Shown one piece after another: positions 7,150 through 12,365 of a stretch of 12,365 bases of DNA. Location of the stretch: NCBI GenBank assembly GCA_035455185.1, contig DATIFQ010000042.1:1-12365 (forward strand). The letters are read 5' to 3'. The notes under the pieces are model-generated. The model was not told the DNA's origin, made no database searches, and was given only the letters and a program-made list of their open reading frames with translations. Source of the DNA: JAEHDI01 sp035455185 (GTDB lineage: Bacteria; Acidobacteriota; Terriglobia; Bryobacterales; Bryobacteraceae). The translations under genes were made by a program, and so were the position numbers. Position 1 is the stretch's first letter; every line of letters begins with the position of its first letter.

Positions 7150-9323
7150 CGCCCCTCCTCCGCCGCGAGCCGCTTCAGCCGCTCGGGATCGCCCCATACG
7201 GATTTCGTGTTGGCGAGAATCTCGGACGCCGTGAATCGGAATCGCTTCGCCTGCCGGCGGCTGTGCAGTTTCGCCTGATCGTTATAGTGAGGGGAGGAAG
7301 GATCCTCCGACTGCCCATACGGCAGCAGCGTCCAGACTTCTTTCGGTTGGCCTTCGACCACGACCATCAGATGCCCCCAGCCGTCGTCGCAATGGATCTC
7401 GCCGTTCTCCTGCTCGGGTCCTTCGTCCGGATGCAGGACGCCGTACATCTCCGTGCCGCCGAGCGGGAACTTCCCGCCGCGAACCACGAAGTTGATTTCG
7501 CCCCAGGGAACCTCGCTGCGCCCGTACCGCTTTTCGATCCGGGATATGGCTTCTTCGAGCGCAGCGCGCGCCATCTTCTGTTCTTCCGCGGACGCGGTAT
7601 CGATTCTATTCCGTTCGAACGAGTTGAACCGCGAGAACTTCGCTCCCGTGAAGAGATCCTGGTAAGCCTTGCCCCAGAAGTGCATGTAGGTGTACGCGGC
7701 GGAATCCGTGCCAGAACGCCGGTCCCACGCGGCGAGTAGATCGACCGCGCGCCGGGCGCGACTATCCGAGGGCGGCGCCGCCTTGTACGCCCGCTCGAGC
7801 AGTGGAACGACGACCTCGGCAGCCAGCACATACGTGTCGAACCCGAGGTCGATCATCTCTCGCACGCTGAACTTGCGGTTTTGCGAAAGCACCTGGAAGA
7901 TCCGCTCCCCGCGCGTGTTCAACGCCTCCTCGCCCGCGTCGGCCGACGGCTGGCTCCTCAGGTAATACGGCGCGGGATCGAGGGGCTTCAGTCCCGAGTT
8001 CCGTGTCACCACCCACGGAGGATTGTTGCAATTCTGGAGGAAGCCCGACGCCGGATTCAAAATCTGCGGGTAACTCTCGAACGGCAGGTAGGGGCCCCAC
8101 TCGGTGGCGCTGATCCATCCCGGTACAGGCTTCCTCCAGTCGTAACCGTCCGGACGCTGCGCCACGTTGCCGTTGTGAACCCAGTAGATGTCCCGGGCAT
8201 CGGAATAGAGCAGGTTCCAGCGCGGCATCCACTGCCGCCGCACAACCGTCTTGAACTGCTCGAGGTCGCGGGCTTTCATTAGCCCGAGCAGCGCAGCCGT
8301 ATAGGTTACGTTCTCAAAGTTCGGCAGGCGCACTGACCATGCGCGCCGTGCGGTGCGGTCTACCTTCACGACCGGACCGTGGTGCGTATAGTAGAGCGGC
8401 AGGGTGACCGTCTCGATGCCGTTCGCGCCCTTGACGCGGAAGGACTCCTGCTCCACGCGCATCTCGCGCCAAGCGCCGTCGTAGAGGTACTGGAGTGGAT
8501 TGTCGGGGTTCAGTTTCTCCTCGTATATGTCGGCGATGTTCGGCTCGTTGTACGTGGCTGACCATGTGATCCGGTCATTGAAGCCGTCGAGGAAAACGGG
8601 GCTGCCGAACCAACTGATGCCGGCGGTGTTGAGCTTGCCTCGCACGATCAGGTGCCCTTCGTAGTTCTGGAAGCGATTGGCCCACGGCATGTGCGTGTGC
8701 TCCAGGTGAATCACGCGTCCGTCAGCCGACTTCCCCGGAGCGATCGCCCACTGGTTCGATCCAAGGCGAGGCAAGTCGTACGTAGCCCCGGGCAGTTTGA
8801 TGAGCGCGTCGTGGATGCTGTAGAAGCGGAAATATTGGCTCCGCTCGAGCGCCTCGACATCCTCGGCCGTGATCTCATCGATCCATGCCGGGATGCGTGC
8901 GCGGTTCTCCCGGATGTACGTGTTGACACCGCGCGCGAATCCGTCGAGGATCGCGTATACCGGACGCTCGATCTTCCCGCGGTTTTCAACGACGCCCTTC
9001 TTGGTCCTGAGCAGGCGTTGCAGGTAATCGCCATCCCAACGGTATTCGTACGGAATGAAGTGGAGGTAGCCGTCGCCCAAGGCCTCGAAGCCCTGCACTT
9101 CGGCGCGGCGGCCTTGTGCGTCGCGATACTGGAGCATCATGCGTTCCAGGTGGTCCTGCGCCTGGGCGTAGCCGTACCCGAAGAAAGCGGCCTCCTCGGT
9201 TTCGCCGACAACGTGGGGAACCCCGTAGTCGTCGCGATAGATGGTGACCTGCGAGGCAAGCGGGTCCGAAGCAGCCGCCGCGAGGGCGCGGAAGACTAGC
9301 AACAGCGCAATGAGGTATCTCAT
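7146..9323 (-). CDS. penicillin acylase family N-terminal-nucleophile amidohydrolase
   Basis: 725 residues with a signal peptide (MRYLIALLLV to about residue 19). The N-terminal block GYGYAQAQDHLERMM (49-63) is typical of the alpha chain of penicillin amidases and acyl-homoserine-lactone acylases. The expected self-cleavage site is G188/S189 in LGSNQWAIAP; S189 would become the N-terminal nucleophile of the beta chain. Further family signatures are HTHMPW (209-214), GFNDRITWSAT (247-257), a DARDIYWVHNGNVAQRP stretch (375-391) and QNCNNPPW (430-437), whose Asn (433/434) probably serves the oxyanion hole. Length is normal for the family. The reaction is hydrolysis of an amide joining an acyl group to an amine; the natural substrate may be a signal lactone, lipopeptide or other N-acyl compound and cannot be told from sequence. 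The frame stays open upstream into the opposite-strand GH2 gene, but the ATG at 9323 gives the signal peptide. No Shine-Dalgarno is visible. The glycosidase gene overlaps its stop by 4 bp. Confidence 0.93.
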   Translation of the reverse strand: MRYLIALLLVFRALAAAASDPLASQVTIYRDDYGVPHVVGETEEAAFFGYGYAQAQDHLERMMLQYRDAQGRRAEVQGFEALGDGYLHFIPYEYRWDGDYLQRLLRTKKGVVENRGKIERPVYAILDGFARGVNTYIRENRARIPAWIDEITAEDVEALERSQYFRFYSIHDALIKLPGATYDLPRLGSNQWAIAPGKSADGRVIHLEHTHMPWANRFQNYEGHLIVRGKLNTAGISWFGSPVFLDGFNDRITWSATYNEPNIADIYEEKLNPDNPLQYLYDGAWREMRVEQESFRVKGANGIETVTLPLYYTHHGPVVKVDRTARRAWSVRLPNFENVTYTAALLGLMKARDLEQFKTVVRRQWMPRWNLLYSDARDIYWVHNGNVAQRPDGYDWRKPVPGWISATEWGPYLPFESYPQILNPASGFLQNCNNPPWVVTRNSGLKPLDPAPYYLRSQPSADAGEEALNTRGERIFQVLSQNRKFSVREMIDLGFDTYVLAAEVVVPLLERAYKAAPPSDSRARRAVDLLAAWDRRSGTDSAAYTYMHFWGKAYQDLFTGAKFSRFNSFERNRIDTASAEEQKMARAALEEAISRIEKRYGRSEVPWGEINFVVRGGKFPLGGTEMYGVLHPDEGPEQENGEIHCDDGWGHLMVVVEGQPKEVWTLLPYGQSEDPSSPHYNDQAKLHSRRQAKRFRFTASEILANTKSVWGDPERLKRLAAEEGR

Positions 9324-9380
9324 ACCGGCACACGCGATTATACGCACCACAGTCCGCTCGCGTGGTAGAGTCTCGGCGTG
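9324..9380. promoter_or_regulatory. divergent promoter region with a consensus TATAAT
   Basis: This 57-bp gap separates the divergent acylase and GH2 genes. On the minus strand a perfect TATAAT occupies 9342-9337, predicting a start near 9330 and a leader of only about 7 nt before the acylase ATG. No good -35 is seen 16-18 bp upstream. On the plus strand GATTAT (9336-9341, four of six consensus bases) overlaps it and could serve the GH2 gene with a leader of about 28 nt, so both directions may share one symmetric -10 region. Confidence 0.5.
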
Positions 9381-12134
9381 ATGCTCTCGAATGGCCGTCC
9401 GGTATTGATGGTCGCCCTGACGTTCGCGGCAGCGGTCTTTTGCCGTGCCGCTGAACGGCCCCGTATCGACCTCAATGGGTCGTGGCAGTTCCGCCTCGAC
9501 CCTCAGGATTCCGGAGAAAAGCAGCAATGGTACGCCGGCGGGGGAGAATTCGCCTCCACGACCAGGGTTCCCGGTGCGTGGCAGGCGCAGGGTGTTGGTG
9601 AGCGCTCGGGCATCCTGCGTAACCACTACGCCGGCGCGGCATGGTACCGCCGCACCGTCGCGATTCCCTCCGCGTGGCAGGGAAAGGTGGTGCGCCTGCA
9701 CCTTGGCGGGGCGCTTCGGCACACGACGCTCTTCGTGAACGGAGCGAAGGCGGGAGAGCACAGCGGCTTCACCACGCCGTTTTCGTTCGATGTTACCGAT
9801 CACGTCCGGCCCGGTTCGGAGAACACGATCGTCATGCGTGTCGCCAATCCCGGCCCGAACGTGTCCGACTCTCCGCACGACCAGCAAGCCGCGTACCCGA
9901 TAGGAATGTTGAACTACATCGGCAACTGGGGCGGCATCTACGGCGCCATCCATCTGGAAGCGACTGAGCCGGTGTGGATCGACGAAGTCGCCATAAAACC
10001 CGACGTTGAGAAGCGGCAGGCGACATTCCGAGTGTCCTTCGGGCAGCGGGGGACAGAAAGGCGTCCTCCTGTGCGAGTGGAGGTGACTTCCGGGCAATAT
10101 CGCGGCGTCGCGGAGGCCACGGGCGCGTCGGCGGAAATCGTGCTGCCCATGCCGGACGCCCGACTGTGGTCCCCGGAAGATCCTTACCTCCATACAGCCT
10201 CGATCCGGTTGATCGAAAACAACCGCGAACTCGACCTCGTTCAAGAACGCTTTGGGATGCGGGAGATTCGGACGCGCGGCCGGATCCTCCTGCTCAACGG
10301 AAAGCCGCTCTATCTACGCGGCTACGGTGACGACAATATCGAGGTGATTAACGGCGTTCCGCCAGCCTCCAAGGCGGTGTATCTCGAACGGCTGCGCAAG
10401 GCGAAGGCGTTCGGGTTCAATGCCGTCCGATTTCATTCGATGACGCCCGCCCGGGAATTCTTCGACGCCGCCGACGAAGCCGGCGTGCTGGTCATGGCCG
10501 AGTTGCCGGTGGCCTATACGATGCACTTCCTCCCGCACAAGGAGTTCCTTCGAGCGGAACTGGAACGCACTCTGCGTGTCCACCGGAACCACCCCTCATT
10601 TCTGTCACTGGCGCTCGGAAACGAGTTGAACCTGAACTGGCTCAAGAGCGACGCCGAACGAAAGGAATTTCGCGAAACCGTAGAGGAGTTTTACCGGCTG
10701 GCGAAGTCGATCGACCCTGACCGGTTGATCCTGTCGAACGACGGCCTGATGCTCGATCCGACCGACATGGCGAGCATTTTCACGGGCGCCGCCAAAGATG
10801 TCCCTACGGTGCGGCATGAGTTCGGAAAGTACTATTGCTCACTGCCGGACATCTCGCTGATCCCGAAGTTCACCGGGGCCGTCGTGCCCACGTGGCTGGA
10901 AGAGAAGAAGCGATGGGTGGAGCGGAACGGATTGGCCGACCTCTATCTGCTCTATCTCCGTAACTCGCAGAGACTGCAGCAGGCCGGGAGAAAGTACCAG
11001 ATCGAACGCGTGCGGCTCGACCCCGATGTCACCGGCTACCATTACTGGCTGATCGTCGACTACCCAGGCGGGACCGGCGAGGGCGATTCGTGGGAGGAGG
11101 GATGGTTCGATTACTTCTGGCGGCCCAAGGGTGTGGAACCGTCCGAAGGGGCGCGGCTGAACAGCGCGGTGCTGGTCTTGATCGGCGCGGATGTCCATGA
11201 CCGCACCATGTGGAGTGAGCGCGGCAAGTCCTTCGACGTCTTCGTCTCCAACTACAGTGAGAAACCGATCCAGAACGGTACGTTGCGCTGGAGCCTGACG
11301 GACGGCGCGCGCCGCGTCGGCGGCGGGGACGTAGCCGGAGTGAACGTGGCGCTCGGCGAGGTGGCTCGCGTTGCGCGCCTGTCGCTCCCACCCCTCCCCG
11401 CGTCAGCGGCCCGGAAACTGGATCTGACGGTGGAACTTGCGAACGGTTCCTCGATTTTCACCAATCGCTGGAGCTTCTGGGCCTTCGCTCGGAATTCGCT
11501 GCTCAGCCGCGCGCCGGTCCCGGTTGTCTCCACCGTCCGCTGGGCGAACATCTCGCGGCTGTATCCGTTCATCAACGAATCGACTGAATCGATTTCTCCG
11601 GATTCGCTGCTCATCACTTCGGCGCTGACGGAAGACGCGGTCCGTTTCCTCGAATCCGGCGGCAAAGTCTGGCTGATGGCGGACCGGACCCAGTTCGACC
11701 GTGCGGGCGAAGGTACGTTCTTCCCCGCATCCGGCGGAGCCTTGGGAACGCTAATTCGCGAGCACCCTGCACTTCAGGGCTTCCCCCACGAAGGTTTCGC
11801 CGACCTCCAGTTCTACAACCTTGTGGAGGGAGCATGGCCGCTTGCCCTCGACGGCTGGCCGCGCGACCTGACGCCAGTAGCCGGCGGGATTCGCACGACC
11901 AGCGCGTTCCTCAGCAAGACGAAGAACCTATCCCGGTTCGGCTACATTCTGGAGGCAACGGCGGGCAAAGGAAAGCTGCTGATCACGACGCTTCGATTGC
12001 GAGAAAACCTCGATGAGGCGTATCCCGAAGCCGTCAGCCTGTTCGATCGACTACTACGGTATGCGACGAGCGAAGAGTTCCGGCCCGAATTCGCCGTCCC
12101 GCGGGAGAAGCTGGAGTCACTGATCATTCGGTGA
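9381..12134 (+). CDS. secreted glycoside hydrolase family 2 (beta-galactosidase/beta-glucuronidase-like) with C-terminal extension
   Basis: 917 residues from the ATG; a GTG one codon earlier (9378) is equally possible. A hydrophobic signal peptide (about 1-24, ending FCRAA) predicts export. The N-terminal GH2 sugar-binding domain (about 27-197) shows DLNGSWQFRLD, RVPGAWQ and AWYRRTV. An Ig-like domain follows (about 198-298), then a TIM barrel with NAVRFHSMTP (347-356) and the catalytic pair: acid/base E415 in LALGNELNLNW and nucleophile E480 in VRHEFGKYY. GYHYWLIVDYPGG (552-564) closes the barrel. Another Ig-like region spans about 612-704. Residues about 712-917, with LLITSALTEDAVRFLESGGK and GKGKLLITTLRLRE, look like an alpha/beta Rossmann-type or glutamine-amidotransferase-like fold that standard GH2 enzymes lack. 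It is an active-looking retaining exo-glycosidase; the exact sugar is unknown. No strong Shine-Dalgarno is visible. It is divergent from the acylase gene, suggesting shared control. Confidence 0.93.
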   Translation: MLSNGRPVLMVALTFAAAVFCRAAERPRIDLNGSWQFRLDPQDSGEKQQWYAGGGEFASTTRVPGAWQAQGVGERSGILRNHYAGAAWYRRTVAIPSAWQGKVVRLHLGGALRHTTLFVNGAKAGEHSGFTTPFSFDVTDHVRPGSENTIVMRVANPGPNVSDSPHDQQAAYPIGMLNYIGNWGGIYGAIHLEATEPVWIDEVAIKPDVEKRQATFRVSFGQRGTERRPPVRVEVTSGQYRGVAEATGASAEIVLPMPDARLWSPEDPYLHTASIRLIENNRELDLVQERFGMREIRTRGRILLLNGKPLYLRGYGDDNIEVINGVPPASKAVYLERLRKAKAFGFNAVRFHSMTPAREFFDAADEAGVLVMAELPVAYTMHFLPHKEFLRAELERTLRVHRNHPSFLSLALGNELNLNWLKSDAERKEFRETVEEFYRLAKSIDPDRLILSNDGLMLDPTDMASIFTGAAKDVPTVRHEFGKYYCSLPDISLIPKFTGAVVPTWLEEKKRWVERNGLADLYLLYLRNSQRLQQAGRKYQIERVRLDPDVTGYHYWLIVDYPGGTGEGDSWEEGWFDYFWRPKGVEPSEGARLNSAVLVLIGADVHDRTMWSERGKSFDVFVSNYSEKPIQNGTLRWSLTDGARRVGGGDVAGVNVALGEVARVARLSLPPLPASAARKLDLTVELANGSSIFTNRWSFWAFARNSLLSRAPVPVVSTVRWANISRLYPFINESTESISPDSLLITSALTEDAVRFLESGGKVWLMADRTQFDRAGEGTFFPASGGALGTLIREHPALQGFPHEGFADLQFYNLVEGAWPLALDGWPRDLTPVAGGIRTTSAFLSKTKNLSRFGYILEATAGKGKLLITTLRLRENLDEAYPEAVSLFDRLLRYATSEEFRPEFAVPREKLESLIIR

Positions 12135-12237
12135 CAAGCGGTGGAGTCGCCGTTGCGTCTCAGATGCGCTGTGCTTTTACCGTCACCGGAGCCAGTCACA
12201 GCGGAAGTGGAGTAATCTCTTCCAATTGGGAGGCGAT

Positions 12238-12365
12238 ATGAGCGACCCGACGGCAACGGGACGGCGCGGATTCCTCAAGATGACGGCGATGGCGGGCGGC
12301 CTGGCGGCAAGCCAATCCGCACCGGCGGGCCAGACGGACCAGCAGGCACAGACCGCGCAGTCGAT
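12238..12365 (+). CDS. start of a Tat-exported protein (3' end outside window)
   Basis: Only 42 codons are present. The ATG has GGGAGG four to five nt upstream (TTGGGAGGCGATATG). The N-terminus carries a twin-arginine signal, GRRGFLKMTAMAGGLAAS (residues 8-25), with the RRxFLK core and a weakly hydrophobic Ala/Gly stretch. The protein is therefore expected to be folded, often with a cofactor, before export. A Gln/Ala/Thr-rich linker follows (about 32-42). Nothing in the visible part identifies the mature domain; oxidoreductases, sulfatases and sugar-modifying enzymes are common Tat cargoes. It lies 103 bp after the GH2 gene on the same strand. That gap holds no clear promoter or terminator, so the two may be co-transcribed. 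Confidence 0.8.
   Translation, partial: MSDPTATGRRGFLKMTAMAGGLAASQSAPAGQTDQQAQTAQS

Noticed and set aside
9324..10244. 307-residue N-terminal extension of the acylase frame
   Set aside because: It overlaps the GH2 gene on the other strand, has no family similarity that I can see, and would bury the clear signal peptide at 9323.
12116..12135. GTCAC/GTGAC hairpin across the GH2 stop codon
   Set aside because: A 5-bp stem with a 10-nt loop and no T-run is too weak to call a terminator.

Overview
GC-rich bacterial DNA with tightly packed genes whose products all appear to be exported or membrane-anchored: a Ca-binding FG-GAP/ASPIC propeller, a membrane b/c-type multihaem cytochrome, a six-hairpin glycosidase, a penicillin-acylase family hydrolase, a GH2 enzyme, and the start of a Tat substrate. 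This gene style (CRTAC1-type propellers, many secreted carbohydrate enzymes, Tat proteins with an RRGFLK motif) resembles soil Acidobacteriota of the Solibacter/Bryobacter type. That placement is an inference from gene style; no rRNA or other marker gene is present.

Layout. (1) 1-4135, minus strand: a two-gene unit. A 703-residue protein joins a five-helix membrane domain to a five-haem c-type cytochrome region. It is followed after 5 bp by a seven-repeat FG-GAP/VCBS propeller with an ASPIC/UnbV domain, which runs off the left edge. A 218-bp gap upstream holds a Crp-like palindrome placed for class II activation of a TATACT -10 box. (2) 4354-9323, minus strand: a penicillin-acylase family enzyme and a large six-hairpin glycosidase-like protein, overlapping by 4 bp (ATGA). 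(3) 9381-12134, plus strand: a divergent GH2 enzyme with an unusual C-terminal extension, separated from the acylase by 57 bp that contain a perfect TATAAT. (4) 12238-12365, plus strand: the first 42 codons of a Tat-exported protein.

How the parts may work together. The acylase, six-hairpin enzyme and GH2 enzyme all have signal peptides and share one divergent control region. A reasonable inference is a periplasmic or outer-surface pathway that removes an amide-linked acyl group and cleaves glycosidic bonds of an N-acylated glycoconjugate, such as a lipoglycopeptide, glycolipid or signal molecule. The cytochrome/propeller pair looks like a separate redox module that takes electrons from the quinone pool to periplasmic haems, under a Crp/Fnr-type regulator. 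Neither substrate can be read from the sequence. No tRNA, rRNA, CRISPR array, transposase or phage gene was seen.
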